Shown: positions 35,787 through 47,139 of the stretch, piece after piece | How the letters are laid out: each line of letters starts with the position of its first letter | Position numbering within the stretch: the stretch's first letter is position 1 | NCBI GenBank assembly: GCA_027449685.1 | Contig: DAIDLC010000010.1 | Coordinates: 1 to 63,835 of the forward strand | Source of the DNA: Ferrovaceae bacterium | GTDB lineage: Bacteria > Pseudomonadota > Gammaproteobacteria > Burkholderiales > Ferrovaceae | Length of the DNA: 63,835 nucleotides | Reading direction: 5' to 3' | The notes under the pieces: model-generated | The model's input: the letters and a program-made list of their open reading frames with translations, nothing else | What the model was told of the DNA's origin: nothing | The model's database searches: none | Position numbers and translations under genes: made by a program

Positions 35787-36796
35787 GGCATTCCTCCTTC
35801 AGACATCAATCGGGTGGGACGCAGCACCCCAGCGTGCCACTCTCCCAGCCCCAAAAACCGGCGATCCGGCCCATAGAGCCGCAAGATTTGACCGCTCGAC
35901 AGCGGTTTCGTCGAACCGGGACGCGCTCCCGGATCGGTGCTCTGGCGCAGCTCCCACTCGGGCAGGGGCACACTTTGTCCGTGGCCCAACAAACGGGCTG
36001 ACGGTTGTTCCAGTTCGACCGCGGGAATTTCCTGCAACAGGGAGTCTGATGCCAACAAACAGGCATCACGTTGTGCCAGAGAGTACTGCGCCAGTTGCTC
36101 CAGGGTATAGGCCTGCGCCACCTGGTAGGGGCCACTGGCCGTGCGCCGCAGGCCGCTGAGATACGCACCACACCCCAAGGCCACGCCAATATCCTGAGCC
36201 AGCACACGAATATAAGTGCCCTTGCTCACTTGTACCGACACGCTGAGAAACTCGCCTTGCCAGTCCAGCTGGCGTAATGCATACACCCGGATGGAGCGCA
36301 TCGGTCGTTCGATTTCAATCCCGGCCCGGGCGTAGCGATAAAGCGGTTGCCCCTGATGCTTGAGCGCCGAATGCATGGGTGGGGCCTGCTGTTGTTCCCC
36401 CACAAAACCCTGTAACACCTGGTGTAAATGGCGCGCATCTCCCCGATAGGATTGGCCTTGCTGGATCAAACCCTCACCATCTCCGGTGCTGCTGGTATAA
36501 CCCAGGCGAAGTTGTGCCTCATAGGTTTTGGGAGCCTCCAGCACCACAGCAGAAAACCGTGTGGCCTGGCCCAGGCAGATGGGTAGCAGGCCACTGGCCA
36601 GAGGATCGAGAGTGCCCGTATGCCCGGCTTTGAGCGCGGCAAACAGATAACGCACCCGTTGCAGGGCCGTGTTGGAAGAGAGGCCCAACGGCTTATCCAG
36701 CAATAACACCCCGGAAATGGGACGTCGCTTGATCCGAACGGGTGGCGTCGCTTCAGGACTGGGCGGGGTGATGGGCATCCGCAGCAATGGCTTCAT
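35768..36796 (-). CDS. truB: tRNA pseudouridine-55 synthase TruB
   Basis: A 342-residue enzyme making pseudouridine 55 in the T-loop of tRNAs. Catalytic region KAGHTGTLDPLASGLLPICLG (Asp in GTLDP), then KTYEAQLRLGYTSSTGDGEG, and KGTYIRVLAQDIG; a PUA-like end follows. Two starts are possible, 36796 and 36778; both overlap the end of rbfA, as is usual in this operon. It also overlaps the ABC exporter gene downstream. Confidence 0.95.
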   Translation of the reverse strand: MKPLLRMPITPPSPEATPPVRIKRRPISGVLLLDKPLGLSSNTALQRVRYLFAALKAGHTGTLDPLASGLLPICLGQATRFSAVVLEAPKTYEAQLRLGYTSSTGDGEGLIQQGQSYRGDARHLHQVLQGFVGEQQQAPPMHSALKHQGQPLYRYARAGIEIERPMRSIRVYALRQLDWQGEFLSVSVQVSKGTYIRVLAQDIGVALGCGAYLSGLRRTASGPYQVAQAYTLEQLAQYSLAQRDACLLASDSLLQEIPAVELEQPSARLLGHGQSVPLPEWELRQSTDPGARPGSTKPLSSGQILRLYGPDRRFLGLGEWHAGVLRPTRLMSEGGMPCDKLP

Positions 36797-37127
36797 CGAT
36801 CAGGTTGGTCAAGGCCAAGGCCCGATCAGGCAGATGATCTTCGATAAAGTGCAATTGGGGCATGGTACGAAGTCGCATGCGCCGTCCCAACTGTCGCCGC
36901 AAAAACGGCGCCCCCTCTTGCAGGGCCTGCAGAGACTGTTGCAAAGACTCTGCCCCGAGCAGCGAACTGACGTAGATTTTGGCGTGAGAATAATCGGCCG
37001 ACACTTGCACCTCGGTCAGGGTAACCATGCCCAGACGGGGGTCCTTGAATTCGCGGCGCAACAGATCTGCCAGCTCCTTCTGCAGCTGGTCGGCAATGCG
37101 CCGACTACGTTGAAAGGCAGCCGTCAT
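36753..37127 (-). CDS. rbfA: ribosome-binding factor A
   Basis: A 124-residue KH-fold protein needed for 16S rRNA 5'-end maturation and cold adaptation. SRRIADQLQKELADLLRREF near the N-terminus and DPRLGMVTLTEVQVSADYSH are family hallmarks. Its ATG (37127) shares one base with the infB stop (TGATG), so it is translationally coupled; the frame extends upstream within infB, but the family start is here. Confidence 0.95.
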   Translation of the reverse strand: MTAAFQRSRRIADQLQKELADLLRREFKDPRLGMVTLTEVQVSADYSHAKIYVSSLLGAESLQQSLQALQEGAPFLRRQLGRRMRLRTMPQLHFIEDHLPDRALALTNLIDEAIAADAHHPAQS

Positions 37128-40075
37128 CAGAGGGAACGCACCACTTCCACCACCTCGAAGACTTCCAGCTTGTCGCCCACCATGAGATCGTTGTAGTTTT
37201 TGAGTGACAAACCGCATTCAAAACCAGCCTTGACCTCGCGTACATCATCCTTGAACCGTTTGAGGGAGTCCAGTTCGCCGGTATAAATAACCACCTGATC
37301 CCGTAACAGGCGCACTCCGGCACCGCGTTTGATGAACCCTTCCAGGACATAACAGCCCGCAACGGCACCCACCTTGGAAATGCGGAAAACCTCGCGAATT
37401 TCCACCAGGCCGGTAATGTTTTCCTTGCGATCGGGTGACAACAGTCCGGATAAGGCGGCTTTGACATCGTCCACCACGTTATAGATGATGTCATAGTAGC
37501 GCACGTCCACACCCGTGGCTGAAATCAGCTTGCGCGCCGTGGCATCGGCGCGGGTGTTGAAGCCAATGACGACCGCCTTGGAGGCCAAAGCCAGGTTGAT
37601 ATCCGACTCGGTGATCCCGCCCACAGCAGAATGAACGATGTTGACCTTGACCTCGTCGGTGGACAATTTGAGAAGGGACTGGCTGAGAGCCTCGTAGGAA
37701 CCCTGCACATCGGCCTTGATGATGAGCGAGAGCGTTTTTACCTCGCCCTCCGTCATCTGCTCAAAGACGTTTTCCAGTTTGGCGGCCTGCTGCTTGGCCA
37801 GCTTCACATCGCGGAACTTACCCTGACGGAACAGGGCAATCTCACGCGCCTTGCGTTCGTCGTTGAGCACCATGGCGTCTTCTCCGGCCACGGGCACTTC
37901 GGTCAATCCCTGAATTTCCACGGGGATGGAGGGACCGGCTTCGTCGATCGGGTGACCGGCTTCGTCCAACATGGCCCGCACGCGCCCGAAGGCCGATCCT
38001 GCCAATACCATATCACCGCGCCGCAAAGTTCCTGATTGCACCAGCAAGGTAGCCACCGGCCCCCGTCCTTTATCCAGACGCGCCTCGATCACGATGCCCT
38101 TGGCGGGGGTATTGCGCGCCGCCTTGAGCTCCAGAACTTCGGCTTGCAACAGTACCGACTCCAGCAGCGCATCGATCCCTTGCCCGGTCTTGGCAGAAAC
38201 CTGCACAAACTGGGCGTCGCCCCCATATTCTTCGGGCAGGATGCCATGGGCCACCATTTCGCTCTTGATACGTTCGAAGTTGGCTTCCGGTTTATCGATT
38301 TTGTTTACAGCCACCACCACAGGGACCTGGGCCGCCTTGGTGTGATGGATGGCCTCGATGGTCTGGGGCATGACCCCGTCGTCGGCTGCCACCACCAGAA
38401 TCACGATATCGGTGACCTTGGCGCCGCGCGCACGCATGGCGGTAAAGGCCTCATGGCCCGGCGTATCGAGGAAAGTGACCATGCCCCGGTCGGTTTCCAC
38501 GTGATAGGCCCCAATGTGCTGGGTAATGCCACCGGCTTCGCCACTGGCTACCCGGGTTCGGCGAATATAGTCGAGCAGGGAGGTTTTGCCATGATCCACG
38601 TGACCCATCACGGTAACCACTGGCGCCCGTGGCTCCAGGATGGCGTCCACATGATCGCCGCCGGTTTCGGCCAGCAACGCCTCGGGATCATCCAGCTTGG
38701 CTTGCCGTGCCACATGTCCCAACTCTTCCACCACGATCATGGCCGTTTCTTGATCCAGCACTTGGTTGATGGTGACCATCATGCCCATTTTCATGAGTGT
38801 CTTGATCACTTCGGCCGCTTTCACGGCCATTTTTTGGGCCAGTGCCGCCACCGTGATGGTTTCTGGTACCAGAACCTCATGCACCATGGGTTCGGTGGGC
38901 GCAGAAAACCCATGGGCTGCAGCCGAAGTTGCGTCCTGTTTGTTGCGCCCGTGGCGTGCTTTGGGATCACGCCAAGCGGCATTGGGTTGCGTATCCCCGC
39001 GCGTTTTCAGGCCACGCCGTTTATTGCCATCATCGATCCAGGTGGTGGGCTTATCGGCTTTCTTGCCGGCCTTTTTGGCTGCCGCATGATCCGGCGCCCG
39101 GGGCGGGGTTGCCGGGCGATGCAAGGTGCCCGATTTATCGGATTTTTCAACCTTCTTGGTGGCCACCCCATCCTTGTCCTGCTGGGCCTTCAAGGCCGCT
39201 GCCTGCTGCGCGGCCAGGGCTTTTTCCTCGCTTTCCTTCTTGGCCCGTGCCCGCGCCAGTTTATCTTGCACGTCAGCCGCTTGGCGGGCGCGCAGTTCTG
39301 CCTGCCGCCGCGCTTCCTGTTCACGTAATTGACGTTGGGCCTCATCGATGGTGGGGGCACTCAAGACCGGGCGCCCTGTCCGGCCTTCGGCGCGTGAGGC
39401 AGGAGCCGCTACAGGGGTAGTCTGCGCGGATTCATCGGGCTCGGTAGCCGCTGTGGGCCCGCTCTGATCGGTGGGAACCGAATCGGGCAGTGTCTTGGAC
39501 GGCAACGACTCGGTCGCAGAGTTTTCCGCATCCGCAAGAGGCAGCGTCTCTGCCAGCACTTCGGCGGCTTCGTTGTGAGCGGCCGGAGCAGCGACCAAAT
39601 CGGCAGGCTCTGCCACGGGTGACTCGGTGTGCAAGTCTGCCGTAACCGGTTCTGGAAGCTGAACCGATGATTCCGGTGCGTCAGCGTCCTGGCCGGGCCC
39701 ATCGGAGTCAACCGGCGGCAAAATCTCGGTCAACTCGGGACCCCGGACTTCGGCGATTGGCCCCGGATCTTGTGGGTCCCGTTTGACCAACACCCGTTTT
39801 TTGCGCACTTCCACCTGAATGGTGCGCGCACGGCCGGTATTACTGTCGGATTTCTTGATTTCGCTGGTTTCCCGACGTGTCAGGGTAATTCGGGTTTTGG
39901 GCTCGGAACGTCCGTGCTGTTCGCGCAAGTGATCCAGCAACTGGGTCTTGTCCCTTTCGCTGATCTCATCACGAACCGCCGTTTTGTTCAGTCCTGCGGC
40001 CCGTAGTTGGACCAGCAGCGTTTCGGGAGTCACTTTCAACTCCAACGCCAAATCAGCCACTGTTGCATTTGTCAT
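37127..40075 (-). CDS. infB: translation initiation factor IF-2
   Basis: A 982-residue GTPase that places fMet-tRNA on the 30S subunit. N-terminal IF2N module ([20 protein letters not shown]), a long Ala/Glu/Pro-rich linker (about 70-380), a second IF2N domain ([20 protein letters not shown]), then the G domain with [12 protein letters not shown] near residue 488, DTPGHEAF and NKID, and domains II-IV. The linker is of low complexity and varies between species. It lies 17 bases after nusA. Confidence 0.97.
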   Translation of the reverse strand: MTNATVADLALELKVTPETLLVQLRAAGLNKTAVRDEISERDKTQLLDHLREQHGRSEPKTRITLTRRETSEIKKSDSNTGRARTIQVEVRKKRVLVKRDPQDPGPIAEVRGPELTEILPPVDSDGPGQDADAPESSVQLPEPVTADLHTESPVAEPADLVAAPAAHNEAAEVLAETLPLADAENSATESLPSKTLPDSVPTDQSGPTAATEPDESAQTTPVAAPASRAEGRTGRPVLSAPTIDEAQRQLREQEARRQAELRARQAADVQDKLARARAKKESEEKALAAQQAAALKAQQDKDGVATKKVEKSDKSGTLHRPATPPRAPDHAAAKKAGKKADKPTTWIDDGNKRRGLKTRGDTQPNAAWRDPKARHGRNKQDATSAAAHGFSAPTEPMVHEVLVPETITVAALAQKMAVKAAEVIKTLMKMGMMVTINQVLDQETAMIVVEELGHVARQAKLDDPEALLAETGGDHVDAILEPRAPVVTVMGHVDHGKTSLLDYIRRTRVASGEAGGITQHIGAYHVETDRGMVTFLDTPGHEAFTAMRARGAKVTDIVILVVAADDGVMPQTIEAIHHTKAAQVPVVVAVNKIDKPEANFERIKSEMVAHGILPEEYGGDAQFVQVSAKTGQGIDALLESVLLQAEVLELKAARNTPAKGIVIEARLDKGRGPVATLLVQSGTLRRGDMVLAGSAFGRVRAMLDEAGHPIDEAGPSIPVEIQGLTEVPVAGEDAMVLNDERKAREIALFRQGKFRDVKLAKQQAAKLENVFEQMTEGEVKTLSLIIKADVQGSYEALSQSLLKLSTDEVKVNIVHSAVGGITESDINLALASKAVVIGFNTRADATARKLISATGVDVRYYDIIYNVVDDVKAALSGLLSPDRKENITGLVEIREVFRISKVGAVAGCYVLEGFIKRGAGVRLLRDQVVIYTGELDSLKRFKDDVREVKAGFECGLSLKNYNDLMVGDKLEVFEVVEVVRSL

Positions 40076-40092
40076 TCCGATTCTCCGCTACC

Positions 40093-41568
40093 TCATTCAA
40101 ATAACGGCGCACGGGCCGTCATGATGAGTGATGTGGCCCGCTCTGCATCGATACCTGTTAGTTCGGACAATTCATCCACTGCCAGATCTGCCAAATCCTG
40201 AACCGTCTTCACGCCCTTGGAGGCCAGCAACAAAGCCGTTTCCGAATCCATTCCTGCCATGCTTTGCAAGTCTTCCGCCGCATGCTCCACCTGTTCCTCG
40301 GAAGCAATAGCCTCGGTCAGCAGCGCATTGCGGGCCCGACTGCGCAACTCGTTCACGGTCTCCTCGTCAAAGGAGTCGATCTCCAGCATTTCGTTTTTGG
40401 GAACGTAGGCCACTTCCTCGAGAGAACTGAATCCCTCCTGAATCAGGATGTCGGCCACTTCCTCGTCCACGTCCAGACGCTGTACGAACAAGGAACGAAT
40501 CTTGGAGGATTCGGCCTGGTCTTTTTCCTGGGCTTGCCCTTCGGTCATGATATTGAGCGTCCAACCCGTCAATTCGGAAGCCAGACGCACGTTTTGGCCA
40601 TTGCGTCCGATGGCCTGCGCCAATTGTTCCTCATCCACCACCACGTCCATGCTGTGGGCCTCTTCGTCCACCCGAATCGAGTTGACTTCAGCGGGGGCCA
40701 AGGCATTGATGACGAACTGGGCCGGATCTTCAGACCAGAGAATGATATCCACCCGTTCGCCACCCAGTTCCGAGGTGACAGCTTGAACCCTGGAGCCCCG
40801 CATCCCCACACAGGTGCCAATGGGGTCCAGACGCCGGTCGTTGGATTTGACGGCAATCTTGGCGCGCACCCCGGGGTCACGCGCCGCCGATTTGATTTCC
40901 AGCAAGCCTTCCTCGATTTCAGGGACTTCCAGTTCGAAGAGTTTGACGATGAATTCGGGCACGATGCGGGAAAGAATCAATTGCGGTCCACGACCTCCGC
41001 GCTCCACACGTGACAAATAGCCCCGCACCCGATCACCAGAACGCAGGTTTTCCCGCTGAATCATCTGATCGCGGGGCAACAGGGCTTCGATGCGACCGGA
41101 TTCGATGATGGCATTGCCGCGATCCAGACGCTTGACCGTTCCGGTGACGAGACTTTCCTTGCGCTCCAGAAAGTCGTTTAGAATCTGTTCGCGCTCGGCA
41201 TCGCGAATTTTCTGGAAAATGACCTGCTTGGCTGCTTGCGCCCCAATGCGACCAAAGTCCACGGGTTCCAGAAATTCTTCCACCACATCCCCGGCTTTGG
41301 CTTCGGGATTGCGTTTTAGCGCTTCGGACAAGGGCAGTTCCTGAAACTCGGAAAGCCATTGGGCATCTTCCACCACCCGCCATAACTGGTAAGAAGTAAA
41401 GTGGCCCGTGTCGCGATCGATATGCACCCGCACATCCATCTCGTCATTTCCGTGTTTTTTCCGTGTTGCAGAGGCCAAGGCAAGCTCCAGCGCCGTGAAG
41501 ACGATGTCGGGATCGACACTCTTTTCACGGGCCAGCGCATCCACCAGCATCAGCACTTCCTTGCTCAT
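40093..41568 (-). CDS. nusA: transcription elongation/termination factor NusA
   Basis: A 491-residue RNA-polymerase-binding factor: N-terminal domain ([20 protein letters not shown]), S1 domain ([19 protein letters not shown]), two KH domains ([17 protein letters not shown] and [17 protein letters not shown]), and two C-terminal acidic repeats (about 365-490) as in gamma- and betaproteobacteria. NusA regulates pausing, intrinsic termination and antitermination, and controls its own operon in E. coli. rimP ends 14 bases upstream. Confidence 0.97.
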   Translation of the reverse strand: MSKEVLMLVDALAREKSVDPDIVFTALELALASATRKKHGNDEMDVRVHIDRDTGHFTSYQLWRVVEDAQWLSEFQELPLSEALKRNPEAKAGDVVEEFLEPVDFGRIGAQAAKQVIFQKIRDAEREQILNDFLERKESLVTGTVKRLDRGNAIIESGRIEALLPRDQMIQRENLRSGDRVRGYLSRVERGGRGPQLILSRIVPEFIVKLFELEVPEIEEGLLEIKSAARDPGVRAKIAVKSNDRRLDPIGTCVGMRGSRVQAVTSELGGERVDIILWSEDPAQFVINALAPAEVNSIRVDEEAHSMDVVVDEEQLAQAIGRNGQNVRLASELTGWTLNIMTEGQAQEKDQAESSKIRSLFVQRLDVDEEVADILIQEGFSSLEEVAYVPKNEMLEIDSFDEETVNELRSRARNALLTEAIASEEQVEHAAEDLQSMAGMDSETALLLASKGVKTVQDLADLAVDELSELTGIDAERATSLIMTARAPLFE

Positions 41569-41582
41569 AATTCAGTCTCCAG

Positions 41583-42011
41583 TCAAAACTCGGGAACGAG
41601 GTTGGCACGATCGATATCGTTCCATTCCACCGTCAGGATTTCTTCCCCTTCCCCCACTAATTGCACCGCTGATTCGGATACCGAAACGATGCGGCCCACA
41701 AAATTGCGTCGTCCAGACCGAGGTAGTCGCACCCGCAACTTGATTTCCTTTCCCATGAAGCGGGTAAAATCCTCACGCCGGCGCAACGGTCGGTCCAGAC
41801 CGGGGGAAGAAACCTCCAGACGGTCGTAATCCACCCCTTCTACCGCCATGAGACGCGTGAGCTGATTGCTCACCGCCACGCAGTCGTCCACACCCACCCC
41901 TTCGGCCTTGTCGATGAACACCCGCAACAATCCCCGTCCGGCCCGTTCGAAATCCACGAACTCATAGCCCAAACCGGTCACGGTTTTTTCGATCAATGCC
42001 ATGACATCCAT
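41583..42011 (-). CDS. rimP: ribosome maturation factor RimP
   Basis: A 142-residue protein required for 30S assembly. It has the two-domain RimP pattern: GYEFVDFERAGRGLLRVFID, VSNQLTRLMAVEGVDYDRLE, VSSPGLDRPLRRREDFTRF. First gene of the rimP-nusA-infB-rbfA-truB operon, with a 130-base leader behind a TATAAT promoter. GAGG precedes the ATG by 8 bases; the ATG at 42002 is a possible internal start. Confidence 0.95.
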   Translation of the reverse strand: MDVMALIEKTVTGLGYEFVDFERAGRGLLRVFIDKAEGVGVDDCVAVSNQLTRLMAVEGVDYDRLEVSSPGLDRPLRRREDFTRFMGKEIKLRVRLPRSGRRNFVGRIVSVSESAVQLVGEGEEILTVEWNDIDRANLVPEF

Positions 42012-42091
42012 CTGTTTGCCTCATTGCCTTGAGCGACTTTGGGGAAGTGGCCGCCCCCTCGGCACGCACCTGCGCTGATATCTGCGCCAAT

Positions 42092-42112
42092 AAAAAAAGG
42101 GCCCGAGGCCCA
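42092..42112 (-). terminator. terminator-like hairpin in the rimP leader
   Basis: Read leftward: GGGCC, loop TCG, GGCCC, then TTTTTTT. It lies 36 bases after the pepA-paralogue stop and can end that gene's transcript. It also falls 28-48 bases into any transcript begun at the TATAAT promoter at 42147-42152, so it could act as an attenuator of the nusA operon. Confidence 0.7.
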
Positions 42113-42146
42113 CGTGTGACAAAAACCGGATTTCTTCAACCGCCAG

Positions 42147-42176
42147 ATTATAACGGATTTTTCAGCCAGTTGTCCA
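42147..42176 (-). promoter_or_regulatory. promoter of the rimP-nusA-infB operon
   Basis: TGGACA (42176-42171), an 18-base spacer and TATAAT (42152-42147) on the minus strand. The -10 box overlaps the stop codon of the upstream aminopeptidase gene; transcription would begin near 42140. Confidence 0.6.
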
Positions 42177-43653
42177 GAAAATGCACCCCCCAATTCACAC
42201 CAAATCCCGTCACGTCCGTCCCCACGGCCCCCAACCCCCCTTCATGACGCGCTGCGGAGAGATCCATGTGCAGCCAGGGCGTTTCGCCCACGAAACGAGA
42301 CAGGAATCGCGCCGCAAGAATATGATCCGCTTCGCCCTCCAGGGTGCACTGTTTGACATCAGCCACCTTGCTTTCCAGCGCCTCGTCGTAGTCAGCACTC
42401 ATGGGGAAAGCCACGACCCGCTCACCAACCATCGCACCCACCGCCACCGCCTCCTGGGCCAAGGAAGGATGCGAAGCAAACAGGCCACTATGGCGACTAC
42501 CCAGGGCCGTGTGCATGCTACCGGTTAGGGTGGCAAAATCCATCACCAGTTGCGGCTTGTCACGCACGGCCAAACTGAGCGCGTCCGCCAATACCAGCCG
42601 CCCCTCGGCATCCGTATGCACGATTTCGATACTGGTTCCATCCAAGGCTTGCACGACTTCGTTTTGCCTGTAGGCCCGGGGGCCAATGTGATTTTGCGCC
42701 AGTGCCAGCCAGCAATCCAGTTGGAGCGGCAAGCGCAGTCGCGTGACCGCCCATAACAGCCCCAGCGCCACGGCCGAGCCGTTCATGTCTTCGTGCATGT
42801 TGTACATGTAACGAGCCGGTTTCAGATTATGCCCCCCGCTGTCGAAGCAAATTCCTTTGCCCACCACGGCCACCTGTCGGTGCGCTCGCACGCCCCGATA
42901 ACGCAAGCGGACGATGGCCGCATCCCGGGTGGCACTACCCTGGGCCACCGCCAGAAAGGCCCCTGCCCCCAGGCGCCCAAGGCGCTCTTCGTTCCATTCG
43001 GTCAAACTCCAGGACTGCTGACGCGCCAGGGCGCGCAGCTGCTGGCGATACTGCCCCGGCGTCAGCTGATTGGGAGGCAACACCGTCAGCGCCCGCGCCA
43101 GCGTATTGGCATGCGCCACTGAGCGCGCCGCCTCCACGCCTTGGTCGGGAAGCACACACCCCCCCAACAACAAGCGTTGCAGCGGTGGTTGCTGTTTCTT
43201 TTTGTGAGAGGGCAAGCGCACGCCATGCAGCCAGCAAACGTAAGCCGCACGCCCGGCAATCCTTTGGGCATGAGCCCCTTGCAGTGCAACACCTAGCGTT
43301 TTTGGGTACTCGCCTAGCAAACCGGCAAGCGCCTTACTCAAGAGTTGATGATGCTCGAATACCGTCCGGCCAGGGTCCAGCCAAATCCAGCTGGTCAACA
43401 TCCCCGATGGCAGCAACCCTTGTTGCGGCTGCCGTGCCAAAGAAGCCAGTTCCTCTCCCGAACGTTGCAGGATGGTTTTCAAGGTGGTCGCTCCGGGAAC
43501 CCGGGCCGGCAAAGTCGGCAGAGCGGGGTCTGTCAGGACCACCAACAGATGGCTCACTTCTTGTGACATCCAGGTATCCCACGATCCCTTCAAGGGAGCC
43601 AGTGTGGCCAATGTCACCTGAGTGGCTGAGAAAGAGGCTGGTGCAAGCGGCAT
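42148..43653 (-). CDS. M17 leucyl aminopeptidase, second paralogue
   Basis: A 501-residue M17 peptidase distinct from the PepA at 7110. The catalytic domain has VGKGICFDSGGHNLKPA, HEDMNGSA and HTDAEGRL, so the metal-binding Lys, Asp and Glu and the catalytic Lys and Arg are kept, although NTDAEGR has become HTDAEGR. It resembles the second M17 branch (PepB-like). It would trim dipeptides and peptides in the cytosol. The chosen ATG 43653 opens MPLAPASFSATQ; the frame extends to 43707. It is divergent from thyA. Confidence 0.85.
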   Translation of the reverse strand: MPLAPASFSATQVTLATLAPLKGSWDTWMSQEVSHLLVVLTDPALPTLPARVPGATTLKTILQRSGEELASLARQPQQGLLPSGMLTSWIWLDPGRTVFEHHQLLSKALAGLLGEYPKTLGVALQGAHAQRIAGRAAYVCWLHGVRLPSHKKKQQPPLQRLLLGGCVLPDQGVEAARSVAHANTLARALTVLPPNQLTPGQYRQQLRALARQQSWSLTEWNEERLGRLGAGAFLAVAQGSATRDAAIVRLRYRGVRAHRQVAVVGKGICFDSGGHNLKPARYMYNMHEDMNGSAVALGLLWAVTRLRLPLQLDCWLALAQNHIGPRAYRQNEVVQALDGTSIEIVHTDAEGRLVLADALSLAVRDKPQLVMDFATLTGSMHTALGSRHSGLFASHPSLAQEAVAVGAMVGERVVAFPMSADYDEALESKVADVKQCTLEGEADHILAARFLSRFVGETPWLHMDLSAARHEGGLGAVGTDVTGFGVNWGVHFLDNWLKNPL

Positions 43654-43808
43654 AATGAGGAACCCTGAAGGAAGACCGACGCTAGAATGCAAACCACGCT
43701 GCAGCACTGCCCGATGTTGCGGCCCAGGACGGGAATGGTATCATGCAACCGGCACCCCCTGTCGATCGGGCATCTTGCCATACACACCAGTGTTCGAGTC
43801 CCAGACAC

Positions 43809-44801
43809 ATGAAACAATATCTTGAGTTGATCCAGCAGATTCTGGATCACGGCCAGTGGCAGGACAATCGCACTGGCATCAGGACCCTCAGCATTCCGGG
43901 GGCCATGATGAAAATCGACCTACAGCAAGGCTTCCCGGCACTCACCACCAAAAAACTTGCTTTCAAGAGCGCCGTGGGAGAACTGCTGGGTTTTTTACGC
44001 GGCCAGCGCAATGCCGCAGCCTTCCGTACCCTGGGGAGCAAGGTATGGGATCTGAATGCCAACCAGAACCCGGCCTGGCTGGCCAACCCCTGGCGCCAGG
44101 GGGAAGATGATCTGGGGCCGGTTTATGGCGCACAATGGCGGCAATGGCCGGCTTACAAACTGATTGCGCAGCACCATCCGCAAGCGGGTGAACGCCTGGC
44201 CGATGCCTTGGCGCGCGGCTACCACGATCTGGGCCTGGTCAACCAGGGGCCAAGGGGAGAAGCAGGTCCCCACCACCTGCTGTACAAGGCCATCGACCAG
44301 TTGCGGCTGTGCCTGGATACGCTGCTGCACGACCCGGGAAGCCGGCGCATTCTGTTTCATGGATGGAATTGGGCGCAACTGGAGGAAATGGCGCTGCCGC
44401 CTTGTCACCTGCTGTACCAGTTCCTGGCCAATCCTGGCACTCGTGAACTGTCTTTGTGCCTGTATGTGCGCAGCAATGACATGGGCCTGGGCGCTCCCTT
44501 CAATCTGACGGAGGGGGCTGCGTTGTTACATCTGGTGAGCAGACTGACCGGCTACAGCGCGCGCTGGTTCACGTACTTCATCGGGGATGCCCATATTTAC
44601 GAAAATCATCTGGAGATGTTGCGCGAGCAATTACGCCGCACGCCCTACCCTGCCCCCACCCTGACCCTGTCCCCCCGCATACCGGCCTATGCGGAAACCG
44701 GCGTATTTGCACCCGAATGGTTGGAACAAGTGCAACCCGAAGATTTTGTATTGGAAAATTATCAACACCACCCGGCGCTTACAGCCCCCATGGCTGTTTG
44801 A
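43809..44801 (+). CDS. thyA: thymidylate synthase
   Basis: A 330-residue ThyA that methylates dUMP with methylene-tetrahydrofolate. Landmarks are [14 protein letters not shown], the catalytic Cys in [10 protein letters not shown] near residue 199, [11 protein letters not shown] and GDAHIYENH. It is longer than E. coli ThyA (264 residues) because of an insertion of about 55 residues between [10 protein letters not shown] and the DQL helix, as in Lactobacillus casei. No dihydrofolate reductase gene follows. Confidence 0.95.
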   Translation: MKQYLELIQQILDHGQWQDNRTGIRTLSIPGAMMKIDLQQGFPALTTKKLAFKSAVGELLGFLRGQRNAAAFRTLGSKVWDLNANQNPAWLANPWRQGEDDLGPVYGAQWRQWPAYKLIAQHHPQAGERLADALARGYHDLGLVNQGPRGEAGPHHLLYKAIDQLRLCLDTLLHDPGSRRILFHGWNWAQLEEMALPPCHLLYQFLANPGTRELSLCLYVRSNDMGLGAPFNLTEGAALLHLVSRLTGYSARWFTYFIGDAHIYENHLEMLREQLRRTPYPAPTLTLSPRIPAYAETGVFAPEWLEQVQPEDFVLENYQHHPALTAPMAV

Positions 44802-44871
44802 GCGCTAATTTTCTGCCCAACCGGGTTGGGGAGGCCTGGAAAATTCAATCCCCCGTGTGGCCTAAACCTAA

Positions 44872-47139
44872 TCAGGCTGGCGCAGTGGATGGAGCCAGGG
44901 CCGGTTCATCAAAACCCAAAAGGATCTTTTGATCTTCATCCACATCGATCACCACCTTCCCTCCTGAGGCCAGACGCCCAAAGAGTAACTCGTCGGCCAA
45001 GGCCCGGCGGATGGAATCCTGAATCAGTCGCGCCATGGGACGAGCGCCCATGAGCGGATCGAAGCCTTTCTCTGCCAGATAACGACGCAAAGCTTCGGTG
45101 AAGGTGGCCTCCACGCGTTTTTCATGCAGTTGCAACTCCAATTGCATGAGGAATTTGTCCACCACCTGCAAAATGACCTGAGGATCCAGCGCAGTAAAGG
45201 AAATGATGGCATCCAGCCGATTACGAAACTCGGGCGAAAACAGGCGCTTGATTTCCCGCATTTCGTCTCCCTGACGTTCGGCGTGCATGAAACCAATGCC
45301 GGTTTTGGTCAAGCTGTCCGCGCCCGCGTTGGTGGTCATGATGATGACGGTGTTACGAAAATCTGCCTTGCGCCCATTGTTATCCGTCAGGGTACCGTGA
45401 TCCATGACCTGTAGCAGGATGTTGTAGATGTCCGGATGGGCTTTTTCGATTTCATCCAGCAACAGGACCGAATAGGGCTGTTTGGTAATGGCTTCGGTAA
45501 GCAATCCCCCTTGTTCAAACCCCACATAGCCCGGTGGTGAGCCAATCAGGCGTGATACGGCGTGAGGCTCCATGTACTCGGACATGTCAAAACGCAGTAG
45601 TTCCACGCCAAGGGTATAGGCCAACTGACGCGCCACTTCGGTCTTACCCACCCCAGTGGGGCCGGAAAACAGAAACGAGCCGATGGGCTTTTGGGGGTTT
45701 CCCAAACCGCTACGGGCCATCTTGATGGCCGCCGCGAGGGCATCGATGGCCTTGTCTTGCCCAAACACCACGGCCTTCAGATCACGATCCAGGGTTTTGA
45801 GCGCATTGCGGTCAGTGCTGGACACATTGCGCGCCGGAATCCGGGCGATCTTGGCCACAATGTCTTCGATGTCGCTCTTGCCAATCACCTTGCGCTGTTT
45901 GGACTTGGGCAGAATCCTCTGGGCTGCGCCGGCCTCGTCGATGACATCGATGGCCTTGTCCGGCAAATGCCGGTCATTGATGAAGCGCGCCGACAACTCG
46001 GCGGCACTGGACAGGGCCGACTCGGTGTAGCGTACCCCATGATGGGACTCGAAACGCGACTTGAGACCCCGCAAAATCTGGACGGTTTCTTCGATGGTGG
46101 GTTCCACCACATCGATTTTCTGGAAACGGCGGGAGAGCGCGTGATCTTTTTCGAAAATGCCGCGATATTCGTTATAGGTAGTGGCACCAATACAGCGCAG
46201 GCTGCCCCGGGACAAGGCCGGCTTGAGCAGGTTGGAGGCATCCAGCGTGCCCCCCGATGCGGCCCCGGCCCCAATGAGTGTGTGGATCTCGTCAATGAAC
46301 AGAATGCTGGAAGGATCTTCCTGTAATTGTTTGAGGACGGCCTTCAGACGTTGCTCGAAATCACCACGATATTTGGTTCCTGCCAGCAAGGCCCCCATGT
46401 CCAAAGAGTACACCACAGACCTGGATAAAACCTCGGGAATGTCCCCCCCCACGATCCGGGAAGCCAGTCCTTCCGCGATGGCGGTTTTGCCCACACCCGC
46501 TTCGCCCACCAGCAGGGGGTTGTTTTTACGTCGCCGACAAAGAATCTGGATGACACGCTCAACTTCCCGGTCGCGCCCAATGAGCGGGTCTATTTTACCT
46601 GCAGCAACCTGCACGTTGAGGTTGAGGGTATAGCTTTGCAGCGCACCACCCGCCTGCGCGTCAGCCTCGCCCTCGGAGTGGGCCTCTTCGCGCGCGGGGC
46701 CCTGAGGCTGTTTGCTGATGCCATGGGCAATATAATTGACCATATCCAACCGGGTAACACTTTGCTGATTCAGAAAGTACACGGCATGGGAGTCTTTTTC
46801 TCCAAAAATGGCCACCAGAACATTGGCCCCGGTGACTTCCTTTTTGCCCGAGGACTGCACATGCAAGATGGCACGCTGGATGACCCGCTGAAATCCCAGC
46901 GTAGGCTGGGTGTCCACGTCGCCCTCTCCCGGAACCCGTGGGGTATGGTCCTTGATGAAGGTGCTCAATTCCTTGCGCAGCACCTCCACATTGGCCCCAC
47001 AGGCACGCAGCACGTCGATGGCAGAGGGATTATCCATGAGGGCCAAGAGCAGATGTTCCACGGTAATGAATTCGTGGCGCTTCTGCCGGGCTTCCACAAA
47101 GGCCATATGCAAGCTGACTTCAAGTTCCTGAGCAATCAT
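44872..47139 (-). CDS. clpA: ATP-dependent Clp protease ATP-binding subunit ClpA
   Basis: A 755-residue AAA+ unfoldase feeding ClpP. An N-domain (about 1-145) is followed by two nucleotide-binding modules: Walker [14 protein letters not shown] near residue 211 and [13 protein letters not shown] near residue 495; the IGF-type loop for ClpP contact fits TGIGFMHAE near residue 612. The start is ATG 47139, overlapping the clpS end by four bases (ATGA). ClpS switches its substrate choice toward N-degrons. No clpP is in the window. Confidence 0.96.
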   Translation of the reverse strand: MIAQELEVSLHMAFVEARQKRHEFITVEHLLLALMDNPSAIDVLRACGANVEVLRKELSTFIKDHTPRVPGEGDVDTQPTLGFQRVIQRAILHVQSSGKKEVTGANVLVAIFGEKDSHAVYFLNQQSVTRLDMVNYIAHGISKQPQGPAREEAHSEGEADAQAGGALQSYTLNLNVQVAAGKIDPLIGRDREVERVIQILCRRRKNNPLLVGEAGVGKTAIAEGLASRIVGGDIPEVLSRSVVYSLDMGALLAGTKYRGDFEQRLKAVLKQLQEDPSSILFIDEIHTLIGAGAASGGTLDASNLLKPALSRGSLRCIGATTYNEYRGIFEKDHALSRRFQKIDVVEPTIEETVQILRGLKSRFESHHGVRYTESALSSAAELSARFINDRHLPDKAIDVIDEAGAAQRILPKSKQRKVIGKSDIEDIVAKIARIPARNVSSTDRNALKTLDRDLKAVVFGQDKAIDALAAAIKMARSGLGNPQKPIGSFLFSGPTGVGKTEVARQLAYTLGVELLRFDMSEYMEPHAVSRLIGSPPGYVGFEQGGLLTEAITKQPYSVLLLDEIEKAHPDIYNILLQVMDHGTLTDNNGRKADFRNTVIIMTTNAGADSLTKTGIGFMHAERQGDEMREIKRLFSPEFRNRLDAIISFTALDPQVILQVVDKFLMQLELQLHEKRVEATFTEALRRYLAEKGFDPLMGARPMARLIQDSIRRALADELLFGRLASGGKVVIDVDEDQKILLGFDEPALAPSTAPA

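Noticed and set aside
38036-39328. 430-codon rightward frame opposite infB
   Set aside because: Antisense of IF-2; no recognisable motif and low-complexity His/Gly/Phe content.
44802-44871. CCCAACCGGGTTGGG palindrome between thyA and clpA as a terminator
   Set aside because: The loop would be too small and there is no T-run on either side; left as an incidental palindrome.
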